Of a stretch of 64,000 nt of DNA, positions 14,630-29,000 are shown one piece after another. Origin of the DNA: Oxyruncus cristatus (taxonomy: Eukaryota; Chordata; Aves; Passeriformes; Cotingidae); contig VXAY01006160.1 of assembly GCA_013399855.1 (NCBI GenBank), positions 126,208 through 190,207 on the forward strand, read 5' to 3'. Every line of letters begins with the position of its first letter. Position 1 is the first letter of the stretch. The position numbers and the translations under genes were made by a program. Below the pieces are notes generated by a model. The model was not told where the DNA came from and made no database searches. It worked only from the letters and a program-made list of their open reading frames with translations.

Positions 14630-14945
14630 ACTGTAGAGGTATACACAGTATTACCCTCTACAACTATCTGAAGGGAGGTGGGGGTCAGTGTCTTCTCCCA
14701 GGCAACTAGTGATATGACAAAGGGAAAAGGCCTTAAATTGCACCAGGGAAGGTGCAGGTTGTATATTAGGTTAAGCACTGGAACATACTCCCCAGGAAAG
14801 TGGTGGAATCATCATCCCTGAAGTGTTGAAAAAATGAGCAGACATGGCACTTTGCAATATGGATTCGGTAGAAAGTTGGATTTGATGATCTTGGAGGTCT
14901 TTTGCAACCTTGATGACTCTCTGATTCTATGAACTAGAGAAGGAT
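14630..14945 (+). mobile_element. CR1 LINE 3' fragment
   Basis: The order is ACAACTATCTGAAGGGAGG, GGGGGTCAGTGTCTTCTCCCA, the AGTGGTGGAATCATCATCCCT motif, TTGGATTTGATGATCTTGGAGGTCTTTT and the tail GATTCTATGAA, as in CR1 3' ends. The copy is diverged and has an internal deletion. Confidence 0.88.
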
Positions 14946-17900
14946 GCAGTTTACCATATCCAGAGAGGGTAAGATGGATGTCACTGTTCCCTTACGTACC
15001 CCTGGAGCACGCAGGCATATACACAGAGGACTGTTTATGTAGGCGCTTCCCAGCATTCAATTAAAACACCAAGTATTTACTGTTTTCTGCAATACAAAAA
15101 AGACTATAAACATTCAATATATGAACTAGCATTGAGACAATCCCCTTAGCACTACCTTGCTGATTTGTCAGTTGACACCATTATGTTCCATGCTCATAAC
15201 AACTGCTAATTTCATGATCTGTTTAGGATTTCAAAAAAAGCCTGCACATCTGTTTTGACAAGGTCAAGACATATGCATACAGATAACCACATCACTCCGA
15301 GACTCAATTAATTACGGGTTCTCTACCAGGTTTGTAAGTGACATGATCAAGTCCTCTGCAGATTCCCCTCTCTGAAGCAAGAAAAGAGATAGAAGAAGTG
15401 AACAGAAAGTCACTCCATCCTCACCACTGCTACACAGTGGTGTGTTACAAGAGCAAGTCAGGTAGCAAACAAATTCGGCCAACTGCCTGATGCCGCCTGG
15501 TGCCACCTCTGTGCCAGGTGAGCAACCAGAAGAACTGCCCTACACCCCATAGTTAGAATGCTGCTAAAGGCCACTGAAACCAGTGTCGCATATCGCAGCC
15601 TGGCCACACACCAGAGTTGTTTCTATGAACTAGCTTACACAGGCCTCGAGTAGGATTTGCACTGGTAAAACAGCAGCATCAAGGCAGACAACACACAGCA
15701 AGTGTTCTTTGGTGATAAAGGGGACCCTGACCAGCCAAAGTACTTGGGCTTTCACTCATCTGTCTCAGGCTGCTAAAATACATCCATGCAACAAGCAGCT
15801 GTCAGTTTAAAGTATTACTGCCCTTTGCCTTCCTCCCTTTCACCTACTTCAGCCGCTTTCTACCACTTCTCCATCCAAAATTACCACAGCGATGACTTGC
15901 AGAAGACTCAACAGAAGTGGCTCTGTGTCAGTACTTCCGTTTATATCCTGCCATGCCAGCTCACGCCCCCTTCCAGCGGGCTTTGCTGCACACGGATGAA
16001 CTGCAGGCACACCCTCACTTGTGCCAGAACTGCAGGAGAAAGTTTGGCCAGAAAACCTTCAGTGTAACTCCTTGAGCAGAGACTTCGTTCAGGGGGCATT
16101 AGCAACCACACACTTGGAAAGACGAGTGCTGTGGAGACCTACAGCCAGCATTCACAAGATGAGAAACAGGCTACGAAAGACAAATAAATGCATGATCTCA
16201 GCTTCACAGAAAACTTGCTCTCTCTCTTCTCTGCTCTTTTCTCACAAGCACAAGAAGGGCATTGATGCCAAAAGTAAATAAAGGTCAGTTAGAGCAGAAA
16301 GAGTCTGGTGACTGAAGAGTCACTTGAGCCAAAAAGATGTGGCTTGACGTTTGGCACAAATACCTGTACTGTCAGTCCCAGGTACATAAATCACCTTCTA
16401 CTTACAATTAGTTTAGGTCCCAAAATGCTTAAGCATAAAGTCAGGTTTGTATTTGCAAATATTCCCACTGTACTCAATGAGACTTGGTTAACATGTTCTC
16501 AGTGCTTCACAAAGTAAGACCAGGCAATAAGGAAGATTTAAAATATGAACAAACCCATCAGCATTAGAACTGGTCACTGTTTTTTATGTCAAGCACATTT
16601 CCAGTCATATGCATAATCATGCTATGAAAATTATGAGAAATTTTTCTTTAAAAAGTATCCATCGTTCTCAGGTTCCTAGAAAAAGAACCTCAAATCAACA
16701 GCCCAATGACACTACAATGTGAAGGATTAATATTGAAATACTTTGTTACTTCAGAAAAGCAACTAAAGACACAAGAGCTACCTGAAGCTAAAAATTATAA
16801 TTTTTAAGTTTCAGCTCAGTTTTACAATTGACCCTGACTCATGCGAATTCCACGCCACGCCTTTTTCTCTGTCATCTATCTCCCAACTGAGAAGCGAAGG
16901 AGCTAAGGAGTGAGGGCAGAAAGGAGTCTCACAGTAATGCAATGCAAATGTTTTCCTATCTGAAACATCGTTAACAGAACCAAAATGCCAGGTTTCCGTA
17001 GCAACCTGAACTGTGTCACATTGCATACTCTGTACATTAAGGAACACATACTTAACAGTTTAATTGTAACACAAAATCCTGTACCTTTGTAATGAACAAA
17101 ATCAACACTGGAAACCTTCACTGTTTACTTTTCAATTGCCTAACCTGCAACATTCATCGCATTTATTGTCTGTTGAGTGTGACCCGGTACTACACCAGCA
17201 CCCGCAGATTCACAGGTGCTCTGATGTTGGCACCATTAGGTGCACTAAAATTACAATGATCAACCGTAAATCAAACTCTCTCCCTGCTGCCTAATCTGAA
17301 GCCTGTAAAAGAAGCAATGTTTCTAATTATTTCCTTCCTCCTCCTTGCACATTCCTTTACGCATTGTGTAAGAGAAAGTGATATAGTTTTCTTGCTTTTC
17401 TGAAACATCGTTAAAATCTTTATTATCTTACCATTTTTCCTTCCTCCATCTCCAGATTCCTGTAAACTACACGCAGTTTCAGGCCTTGTAACAAGAGTCA
17501 CCTTCCGCTATATACACTGCAAAAACTCCCCTCTCAAACAGAATTCCCCCTTGCCGTACACCAGAGCACAGACACATTTACCTACTAATCAGAGAGTCTC
17601 TCTTCGAAGACCTGCTTTTTTGTTTCCAGAAACAGAAAAGTTCTTCCTGCTTTTCTGTGTTCTAAGCATTCATGAACAGCTGTCTGCTCAAAATTATTAC
17701 AGTAAATACAGCTAGTAGCCTATTTCTATTTATGCAGAAAAGACAGTACAACAGAAGGATTCATACAAAACAGTTATATGACATCCCCTCTTCAGCATAT
17801 CTAATCTGGCCGTTATTTGCTCAACTCCCGGATGTGTTCGGTCAGGGACACGGTTCAGGGCTCCATTAAACAACAAAAAAAGTTGAAGATACATTTAAAT

Positions 17901-18729
17901 TAATGTTGAGTACTCTTGCGTAAAAAACAGAAGTGTAGAAATTCTCTGGTAACACTGTAGCATTATATATTTTTCTTTCAGATAACTCAAGTATTTTAAA
18001 CATTATTATTGAACAGAGGTGCCCCGTTGAACAAAACAGACTGATTTTGAAACTAAAATTTTAACATCTTACACCGACGGTATTGAAAAAGTAACTCAGG
18101 ATACTGAAGCTAGATATTTTTTCTCTCTGGGAAAAACAAAACAAAACAAACATCACAAACTCAGAAAATCTAACAAATAGCTTCAATTCCTCCAGTGCTG
18201 CATCTTCATGGAAGCCGTCCATCTCAGCTACATGACCAGTTACCACAAGAGAGGCTCTCTGAGCTCTCTATTCATGTACCAAGTACATTCAGAGGGACTA
18301 CTCAGTCACGTAAGTTATGCTTGTGATACCTAAGCACACGTGCAGAACTGGGGTCCAAAGATGAAAGCTGCTAAACTTCCATTCACCACAAATTATACCT
18401 GACATAGGTGGTAACAGCGAGTGTTTCAGACTGCCAAGCAAAACTTTGTATTCTCCTGACTCTACATCAATGCCCTATCTCAAGCTGAAGCCAACCAAAA
18501 CAGTTAATGTATTAACAAGTTTTGGGTTTGTTTGGGTTTTTTCCCATGTTAAAGCACCTATTTTTAAGGGGCTGTAGTCCTTCCATTTTTAGTGTTAAGA
18601 CTTGGCTCTGGAAATCTCTTAAAAGAATAGGAAAAGCAGCTTGCACTTACCTCAACTGGGGTGTATTAGTGAATTGTAATTAAAAATAACTCACACATTA
18701 CCTATGGAAAGTGTATCACCCCAGAGCTA

Positions 18730-18850
18730 GATTCCTAGAATCAAGGATCATTTAAGTTGAAAAAGACCTTTTAAGTTGAAACACCTTTAAGGTCATCAAG
18801 CTTAACCCTAAACCTACCTGCTTAACCTACCCACCTATTCTTGTCAACAA
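18730..18850 (-). mobile_element. Degraded CR1 LINE fragment
   Basis: The segment GATCATTTAAGTTGAAAAAG with ACCTTTAAGGTCATCAAGC matches the CR1 3' tail in reverse. It contains a local duplication (TTTAAGTTGAAA occurs twice within 45 bp). It is short and old. Confidence 0.6.
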
Positions 18851-18995
18851 TTATTACAGGACTTAGGATTAAAATGCACTCATCGATCTCAAACCTATGG
18901 CTGGACTAACCTAATGAACAAGTAATATCTGGAACAAAATCCACATGTCAAAATTGCTTTCCTGAGCTATCTGCTTGCTGGACTCAGTGAAGTTA

Positions 18996-19057
18996 AAATA
19001 AAATTAATAAATAAATAAAACAAAACAAAAACAACAACAACACTAAAAAAAAAAAAA
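18996..19057 (+). repeat. A-rich low-complexity tract
   Basis: This is a run of AATAAAT, AACAAA and AACAAC-type units ending in a pure A run. It is a simple repeat in the NCOA7 intron. Confidence 0.85.
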
Positions 19058-22000
19058 AGTGAAAAGAAGCGGGAAGAAAGTTACATTTCAAGGCCAGATA
19101 AAGTAAATTCCAATTTATGATACAGTATGCTGTCATCCTAGAGCCTTTCAGCGAGAAAATAATCCACAGCTCTTTCATTACAGAATTCAGAACAAATAGT
19201 ATATGGCATGAAGAAGAAATCAAAACTTTAACAATTGCAAAACACAGTACCAGGTAACACTTTTTATTTCAAATGCAATATAATGCTGACTGCAAAGCAG
19301 TTAAGAGTTGAAAACTGTACTCAATACTGAATGTGACGTCCTGATTCCAACTGACATCTGTGGAAGTCGGATTGTTTACAAAGTTTTTAGATATTATAAG
19401 AAAACTAAAACGTAACAACAGTAACAGGAACTAACAGAAAAAAAAAAAACACAGCCAGAAGAAAGGCTTTTGAAGGACTGTAACCATTTACTAAGGGATG
19501 ATGATAATTTTGCCCAAGAAATACATTTTGTAATTTGAAGCCCTTACATCCCAAACCCTACACCGGTCCACATGACAGTTACCAAGCACAAAGAAACACG
19601 TCTCCTGAGCAGCATCTTAAACTCAGGTTTGCTCCACCACCTTTTCTTTTGCAAACCTTCTTGGCTTTCCACTGCCATTTGCACACACTGCCCACCACAC
19701 TCTTCAATCGTGACTCACTCCTAAAGCAGCAGGGTCACTCTGCTTTGCCAGGTCTGGGTCTACATTTCCTTCCCAGAAGGAAAACAAGGAAAGGAATGCA
19801 CCTTCCTTGCCCTTCTCATAAACTTAATCCAAAGCACATCCAGAGTCAGCAAAAAGGCAAGGAACAATGCTCCTGGATGCTCCTGTGTTTTTCGCACAGC
19901 TCACTATCTATGGAGCCCAGGAGAACCCTCTGATACATAAGGTCTCCTTGATTCCTGGAGTTCATGTTACTTGCTCTTTCCAACCTCCCTGTAGGAGATG
20001 TATGATTTCTTGTACTTGCTGTACCATTTTGGTTTCAAGATCAGTTTCTAGTCCCCTTTCCCTAAACCTGCCTGTTACCTGCCAGGCTCAGCCTGGGACT
20101 GGGAACTACCAGAGCAGGGCTCAGAAAAGGACAAAACTAGTTGACAAAACATTGAAACTTACTTCTCACACAATAGGGTCAGGTGCACAGTGTCAACAGA
20201 GCATGAGAAAAGAAAACTAATCTTCATCTCCTTAATCTCTTTTCATGACAACTGATGTGTTAGTTATACTAACAGAAATGATGCATTACAAACAGAATCC
20301 AATTTTCAAAACAAATAACCCACTTAAAAATTTGTCCACTGAGTGATCAGTTCGCAGCAGAACTCTATTTTAAGGAATCCAGAACTCCTGATAGAAGGGA
20401 ACAAATACGTCCCAATGAGCAACCATATCAGCACTAGCCCAACAAAGGAGATTTACTTTCCATCCTGTATTACTGTAGCAGGACACAAATGTAGATGTCA
20501 CAGGAAGTTCTTGCCTAGCCTTTGTACAGTGATTACTCCTAACTACAAGGCATAACTAACCAACACGGCTCAGCATCATACACTTAAAAAAAAAAAAACA
20601 CACTACCAAAGAACAAAAACAAAGAAACAATTACCTTGTAAATCAAATGAAATTTCTTCAGCTCATACCTAACTACAAGGACTGGAGAACAACTCACGGC
20701 CCCAGTAGAGACCCACCTTGTCATTCCTTTGTGGTTCTGAATTCATCTCCTAACTGCCCTGATGACTACTCAGGCTGCTTGTAACTTGACCCCTGTATCT
20801 GGGTGGCAAAGGGACTTTCATGCTCGTCAGCTGTTGCACAGCTGTTGATCATCTGGGCCAGATCTGCACAAGTGACTGGCTCACGGCAGGCAAAGTCAAT
20901 CTTTCACCACACACCTGGCCACATTTCAGCACACTGTTCCCTAACAAAGTAAAAGTTTTACCTCTTTGGTTCTCCACCCATTGTCACCATGATGTCATGA
21001 CTCGCCCCACTCATCTAGAGCTGGGACAGATGGGCACGGCCTGGATTTTATGTCATGGGTTATCACACCTCCTACCTTTAGCAGTCTTCAGCAGCTTCAG
21101 TGAAAAAGGTTTGATCCAGGATGGAAAAAAAAAGGGAGTACAAAAAGTCAAACATTGCTTATATCAGTGAAGACTTTATTTTTAATATATATCCTAAATA
21201 TCATGCTAACAATCTTCATATGTAAAATTATTAGACACTTCAATGCTTCCATGAAGAAAGTATGATGGAAAAACTCAAGTCACTCTCTGGCCTACAACGT
21301 TTTGCCAAGCTTGCTACAGCTACCAAATCCATACAGATTAAACCCAGCTTTATAAGTGCCTAGGTCTTTGGCATTAGTACAGCTACTTAAAAAGCATTAT
21401 GGAAATGCTACTTCTCAAGCTGACAGTAAAATAAAGCCCTTGCCACCAGACTGGAGCATTACTTGACCATGAGGTAGTTAACTACAGTGACAGCCTAATA
21501 GTACCTACTGCACTTGTGCACAGTGACTACTGACACAGCATCCAAGCACTGCCATGCCACTGACAACACCGAGTTCTTCCTTGTAGCATCTCCTCCAAAG
21601 TAACAACCTAAGCAGACTCAAGTATTTTCCGCAATCACAGCATCACCTGATCTGGCAGGAAGCCATCCACACCTCTTCCCTTCGGAATGAAGGTGGCAGT
21701 GATACTTCATAAATATTCATTACTTCTTTCTATCCTCTGCATTACCTTAGAGTATTTCAAAAGAAAACAAACCAGAAAATAAGACAGATGGCATGTGGGA
21801 CAGAAAGCAGAAAAAAACCAGACAGGAGTAGCAGCAGATAGAGAGAGCACTGTTAGAAAAGGTTAAATTTATTTGAAAGAATGAGTCAGGGAATAAAAAT
21901 CACCTTTTCTTAAGATGAGTTCAAGGAAGCAAATGCTCTCACTATGAACTTCTGTAAAACAAAGCTGTGATTTCCTCTAACTGATGCACCAGGACAGCTC

Positions 22001-25000
22001 TTTGCCTGGAGAGTCTTAGACTTTGGGGAAATGGCTCTCCTATCTACAGAAACACTATGAGAAGATACTAAAATCAGTCATTAACGGGTGAGACTACAGT
22101 AAGACATTTCCCTTTCTAGAAATTATATAAAAAGCTTTTAAATTTTCTAAGTGAACACAAAATGAAACATAAACAATACTAATTTGACACTATAACCAAA
22201 AGATAAACACATATCTTGCCTGTATAAACAGGTCTAACTTCCCTGCTCAGTTTGGATGCTTTCTGTTCCTGTAAATCAGTTTGATATTACCATTACTTAA
22301 ACATCATGGGTAGTCACAGAGCCTGCATTTCAAGAAGGATGTTGGAAAAAAACCCTGCAAAATATTGAGAGTAGCCACAAGAAAGACAACAAAAGAAAAA
22401 AGTGGCATCTCAGTGGGATCTACACGTAGCATATCGAAGAGGAGGCCTAATGCTTAATTACACCTTGGGACAGAAAGTGTAAGTACACCTTGGGAGTACT
22501 ACAGGGCATAGAAAAACTGAAAGCAGGGAACAGCTTCACCTACCTGACAGGGCACTAGACCACACAACACAGGGAATCTGAGGCATGCAACATGAAACCA
22601 CAGCTCACCTCTTAAGATAAATAACAATCAGAAAGGCTTACTGAGATTATGATGAGTACTGTACACATTGAAAGCTCCAAGTCTAAGCCAGAAGTCTTCC
22701 TAAAGGATAAACTGTGGCTCCAGGACAAGTCATTAAGTCTCAAGTAAGTACAGGCAAGTCACTAGGATGCTATATGTTACTGAGCTGAAATACTGGTGCT
22801 CTTTCTCCAAGCTTGGTTAGAGACTGGGAGCAGCTCAGGTGCAAAAGTGAAGCACCTCACCTGGAATAACTCACCCTTCTGAGCACTGAACTACCACCTT
22901 CTGCAATGCAACCCACTGGAAATACCAACAGACTCCAGGACACCTGCCTGCACCCTGGCCTTGCAGGCAAGCAGAGGAAAGGCTGCAGATACACAACCAT
23001 GGCCCCATGCAGCACTGCTCAACAGTGAGCAAACTGTTCCTAACATACACCTTCCAGCTGCAGCAGAATTACTCATACCCACCTGATGCTTTGACCAGGA
23101 ACAAAGACATTCAGCTTTCCACCTACAATCAGAAGAGTTTGCAAAGAAAAGGGGGAGGGGGAGAAAAAGAATACTCCTGTGCATATGTTTAATATATCAA
23201 CATGAAACATTATGTTTTGGGGGGGCAAAATATAAACCTCTAGCCTGCTGTGAATTTTATCACTGCCTCATTTCATAAATCTGACTAAGGAAAAATGACA
23301 AGGGAAGAAGATTTTAAGAAGAAAAAAAGGGAGGAGAGGGAAAAAACACCAAGACTTGTTTCTCCTATCCTGCTTTACTTCCTAGTCAAAGGAGGTCACC
23401 TAAGTGAGTGCTTCTAATGTGTACTTCACTGAAACATAGAATTGTATTTCCTCTTTACAGGAAAGCAATTTTAACCCCCAGGAGAAACTCGCAGCAGCAG
23501 CAGCGTGACTTGTGCATTCCCCTCCATGACGGTACAGATCCCGAGGCCCAGCTCCCGCAAGCAAGAAGGTACCAACTTTGAGGCAGGTAGTCGTCCCCAC
23601 TGTCAATAACTCCACCAGCAGGTGGGTACCTTACTAAAACAAGAGCTGCGCCCATAAAGCCTTAGAATTTTTTGGCTTATTGATCACGATGAGGAAGCAA
23701 TTTGTCAGTCTGCTGCTTCTTGGCTGATGACACTGGATTCACTCCAGAAGTGCCAAGGACCACTGCAGCTGCATTGGGCAGCACCTGCTGAGACAAGAGG
23801 GCACAAGCCAGGTTCCAGAAAGGTAGTTTTACCGTTTTTCTCAACATTGGTTAGGTTCCAGCTTTCCTTCCATGCCTACTAGATAGCAAAGAGAAATTGA
23901 GTCCCTTTGTCCCTCATTTCCATAATTACTGTTTGTGAGTATCTCCAGCTGCCTAGAGGACAATATCTTGTGTCAGATCATGCTGCAGAGGCTCAAACTA
24001 ACCTCCCACCTTTGAAACACCCACCCAAATGTGTGACTGCAGGGAGTCACTCTGGCTGCAGTATCCAACCATAGGATTCTCATGATTTTTTAAGAAATGT
24101 TATTCTCCAACTCAAATCACTCTCAAGTGAACTCGCCTCTGTTTGAATAGAGGGGCTTATTCCCTAACACTGTAAGATATTTTCAAGCTGTCTCCTGAAG
24201 TCACAGCCAAATATTTCCTATAACCAACCACCAGCCAATTTTAGTCTTTCAAAATCCTGGTTACGCAAAGCAACAAAGACTATAAAACAAGACAAGAACT
24301 GTTCCAATCAATTCAAACTCACTTCAACTCCAATGGGAATCACTTATCATTTCGGCAGTAGATGTGACAAATATGAATGGAAGTGTGGCCCCTGATGCAG
24401 TGAGAACAGGACACTGGGCAAAGCTGAGTAGCGAAACCCAGAGACTGCCTCATAACTAACTTGGACAAATCAGGTGTTCTAGAAGTGTTTCTTCTTCATA
24501 ATAATACGCAACAAGAAAAAAAGGAACTTAATTTAAACGAAGCAGAAAATTTCTCTCCAAGCCCAAGACTTTGATCCATTATTTAAAAACAAAAACAAAA
24601 TAAAAGGGAAAGGCATCAGACAACGTTTTGGCTACAAGCATCTGCTTCAAGACAACTCTTCACAGGACCAACTTTACATGACTAGTCAGGTCCTTAAAAT
24701 ATTTTGGTTTTATTTATGGACATTTTCCAGGTAAAAGCATGAGAAGAGAAAGCAGTCTAAAATGGACTGTGACTTACATATTTTTAGCCATGACTTAAAG
24801 ATACATATTCCTGACAAAGTAATTTTAAATCAGAAAGTATATATTCATGCATAATTTCTTGGCATTTCCTATTGCCTTCTCCATTAATTTTCTGAAAGTC
24901 TGTGTGTGTATACATAACCGTCTAAACAAAACAATATCAGCAAATTATTATTTCCACAGTATGTAAACACTCGCTGATACAATATGCTGGCAGAGTTCAT

Positions 25001-25479
25001 CAACATACATTTTAAAGTATCACGCAAACACAGGCCCTTAGACTGTGTCACAGCATTTGAGGTAAACCATAATGGATTAATGGGCATCTACACATCTTAA
25101 GGGTCCACGATTGTGCGTTAATACAAGAAATGTATGACTAATTAATGGGAGAACAGTAATTGTAGCATGTAAAGTAAACATATGCTAAAAGCCTGTCATG
25201 GAGTGGAAATGTTCATCATCTCATTTCATCACCTAGGGGACAGTTACTGCATCCTTTAGCGCCATAATACTGCACACACATCACCCAAGACACAAGTATG
25301 CCCTTCCACCCACAAAACAACTCTGAAGTACTGTATGATGAAATACAAAGAGGAAAGTCCATTGCACAGATTAAAGAGACAAAAATCAATTACCGACACA
25401 CTTCTAGCACCCGGCAGCACTTCCTAATCACGAGAACCTAAGGCTATATAAATTAATATATACAGAGAGAGAGCCTGGA

Positions 25480-26070
25480 ACATTCCAGTAATTCATCCAA
25501 GACCTGGCGAAGGAGGACATCAACGAGGTTCGAAGGCGCCAAAGCGCCCCTCAGCAGTACCGGCTGGTCAGCGGCGGCCGCAGAGTCCAGCTGGAGCGGG
25601 TCCCCAGGNNNNNNNNNNNNNNNNNNNNNNNNNNNNNNNNNNNNNNNNNNNNNNNNNNNNNNNNNNNNNNNNNNNNNNNNNNNNNNNNNNNNNNNNNNNN
25701 NNNNNNNNNNNNNNNNNNNNNNNNNNNNNNNNNNNNNNNNNNNNNNNNNNNNNNNNNNNNNNNNNNNNNNNNNNNNNNNNNNNNNNNNNNNNNNNNNNNN
25801 NNNNNNNNNNNNNNNNNNNNNNNNNNNNNNNNNNNNNNNNNNNNNNNNNNNNNNNNNNNNNNNNNNNNNNNNNNNNNNNNNNNCCCCGCCCCGGCGATCC
25901 CGCCTCCCCTCGGCCCCGCCCGGCCCCAGCGGACCGCGCTGGCCCCGGCGGGAGGGGACCCCGCTCATCGCCCCCAGAGCGGGGTCGTACCAGCGGACGC
26001 TTCTCCTGGGCTTCACAGGCTTCGAGCCCTGTCCTGGGGAACGGGGTCGGTCTGCGGGGCCAGAGTAAGT
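25480..26070. other. GC-rich island with assembly gap, unrecognised
   Basis: GC content jumps at about 25490 and falls again by about 26070, with 275 unknown bases in between. Left of the gap the plus strand has an open frame (about 25491-25608) of charged, GC3-rich codons (QDLAKEDINEVRRR...). The minus strand is also open across the island (25453-26016, counting the gap). A TATATAA lies on the plus strand at 25445-25451, about 30 bp before the rise. This could be an alternative NCOA7 promoter or exon, an insertion, or a separate small gene. I do not recognise either reading. Confidence 0.4.
25609..25883. other. Assembly gap (275 N)
   Basis: These are unknown bases flanked on both sides by very GC-rich sequence, typical of sequencing drop-out. 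The frame across it cannot be trusted. Confidence 1.
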
Positions 26071-26079
26071 CCTACGAGT

Positions 26080-29000
26080 ATGGCGTGTTTCTTCATACAG
26101 CCCGAGTGCCAGTGTGTGCCTCTGAAGAGGAGTTTTCTCAAGGGCAGTACTAAAACCAAAACAACCAGTTTTAGAAATTGAGGTTAACCAAAGCCTTTAG
26201 ATCCGTGGGAAACTGAAACGCCTTCAACTTCATCTGCTGTTTCTGCACTACCAGCAAGTAGGCTTCTTCACCCGACCCCCAAAAAACAACACCTGCTGTA
26301 GCTACCAGAAACTACATTCCCTTACCCGAGGTAACTCTAGGTAACCTTTCTAGATATTTGCGGCTAGCCTAAACAAGATCTAGCTGCTTATTCCTTCCTT
26401 TGGTCAGTAACCAGCTCTAAAAGGCTGAAAGCTTAGGGGAAGGCCTACAAAGGCATTGTGACATTAAATCCTAAATTCCACAAGACAAAAGCCTGAAGAT
26501 TGGCAGATACCTGCATAAGTGAAAAAATGACACATACACATGGAGATGCTAAGGGAGTATGTCAAAATAACAAGTGGTGTGCAGGTGTCTCAAGTATAAT
26601 TTTACTAGTTATAATGTTACAAATCCAACAAATTCTAATTTTAAGTAAGAGAGTTATTTGTCAGAGGCCTATTTTTTAGTATAACAGCTGCTTAAAGATC
26701 CATTTTGAAAACATAGGTATCATTTTCAGGACAAAATGGAACTCCAGTACAGATATACAGCCATCTCCCCCCACTGCCATTACCCTACTCATAGCATATG
26801 CTTGCTACCAGTCAGTGTCAATACTGGGATATCAACTGCCTCAATTCCTCCCCTAAATTTGCTGCTGCACTTTCAGCTAAAATTGAAGTTTCCATCTGAT
26901 TTTTTTTAAACTGAAACAACGTATTTTACAAGACAAAGATTTGCTTTAAAGCATAGTCTCCTGCTTAGAGGATACATTTTGATAGCATGCTGCAGCTACT
27001 ACATCTTATATTACTATCAGGCAAAAGATGGACAAACCCAAGGTTACATTGGTTAAAATCTCCAACACTTCACTAACACACAGGTTCTCTACCACCACAC
27101 AAAGGAAAGCGGCCCTGCTCTCAGTTACTCTTCCAGCAGTGCTTAGATAACAAAATCTGGGAAAAAAAGAGGAAGAAAACCACAGACTTAAAATAGTACT
27201 ATTTACCCAACTTCTTCTGCCAAATTGCAGAAGCTATGAAGCCTTATCCATCAAAGTGGTGGAAACCCTGCTTATCTCTTAGCTGCACAACAATGACAGT
27301 GACTAACACCTTATTTTAGCTCCAGGAAAAGCTGTCCCTGTCCTAATGTACCAGTTTGCTGCCAATCATCATTCCAAGCAGTCACCTCTATTGTATTGTG
27401 AAGGTGAATCTATGAAGACAATGCATAGATTCCATCGTAGACAAAGAAACTACTCATTTCTATAGTATTTCTGTTGCCCCAAGCATTTCAAATACATATT
27501 CTAAACTGCTGGCATGGGGGACAAATGACTTGAACTCCTGTCAGACCAGCAGGCTAAGTAGGTTAGGACTAGAACAGAAGCACTGTACAAGTTCCAGTTA
27601 CGGCACTGTGGATTATTGCCTGTAGCTCAACCCAGAGACATCTTGTCATTACAAGAACCTGGGTGAGTGGGATGTAATGCACTCTTTTGTTTCACTGAGT
27701 CTGCAAGTAATTACTAATGCCTGCCTATTTGTTGCAACAATGAACATGAGATAAGTAGATAGGTAGATTAGACATACACATGAATCACCTTTGAAATAAA
27801 ATTTAGTTTTGGTCTCTCTACAGTTTAAAGATCTGAATGGTTTGCTCTTTCCCATGGCAATACGTTCTGTGCCAATTCATTTGAATACAAATGCTCTAAC
27901 ATAGTTTAATTCATTGTCTTTGTAGTATCAACTGCTGGTTTGAGAATAGATAGTTTGGGGCTTTTATTCTTACAAGTCAACCCAAAGTTGGGGAAGTTTG
28001 TGGACTGAAAATGGGGCATGGATTCTTGCTACAAGGCCTTTGCTTCTTTCTTTGGAAAAAATTACCCATTTTGCTTAGTTTCTTAGCTAAAGTCTTGTCT
28101 TCACATTATTGCAATGGTGTGATTAAAACATACTATTTTCCACTGCAATTGGTAATCTTTAGTATGATCTCACTAGTGTCAGCTCTTATCCTAATGACAG
28201 ACTGGAAACTGGGAACCATGAGTCCTACTTCAAGCTTCGGATGGTGGCATTTGATTTGCTCAGGAGTCAACCCTAGGCATTCCCAAGATATGCATCAGGA
28301 CCCAAGAAATCCCAAGGCTATATTTAAAATTATGAAAGTTTTAAAGCAATGTGTGTTTCTTTTCTCTGTCTTATATTTTTCTTTATAGTTAGAGGAGAAT
28401 ATCTTTAGAGGTTAGAATATTTTTACCTGAGAAAATCTTAAGTTCATCTTGCTCATTCATTTCAGGATTGTGCAAATTTGTTTTATCAACAATTGCACTA
28501 TTTTGATGGAGATAAAATGCAATTTTGCTATTTTAATCACTTCCAAATTGTGAATTTTTACCCTAGAAATAGACTTCTCACAAAACTCACATGTATAACC
28601 ACACACGGAACAGAGAACAGATTTGGGATACTTAAGTACTACATTTGAAGGGGTTTTGATCTTCTGCAATACACACTTCAAAGTACATTAACAGAATTGC
28701 ATGCATTACAGTGAAAAAACTGTTAGAGGTACAGTATGTTTATGGCCTGCATTCAGATCAGCTTACATTAATAGCAGAAAAAAATATTGTATTGCTCATG
28801 TGTGTTTCATGTAGTTTCTGGATAGGTTTTTTTTTTTTACATCTGCAGCTGTTAGGTTACAGCTTGCTTATTTAAGGAAGAAACCTGCCATAAAGGATTA
28901 CATTGATAACCTTGACTACTACAATAGTCCATTTTTGAAAAGATATGAAAATAAAGGTGACACCAATCTTTTTTCTCCATTAGCAGTCCCATTTTTCCCA

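Larger units (their letters stand above)
7717..25440 (-). other. NCOA7: NCOA7 5' non-coding intron, proximal part
   Basis: This is about 17.7 kb of AT-rich DNA with CR1 fragments (14630-14945 and 18730-18850), an A-rich low-complexity patch (18996-19057) and no supported gene. Sections near 22850-23000 and 23480-23800 are richer in GC. A non-coding NCOA7 exon could hide there, but I see no clear splice-site pair. Confidence 0.6.

Noticed and set aside
28011..28388. 125-residue hydrophobic plus-strand frame
   Set aside because: It is T-rich intron sequence. Hydrophobic residues follow from composition, and there is no promoter or family match.
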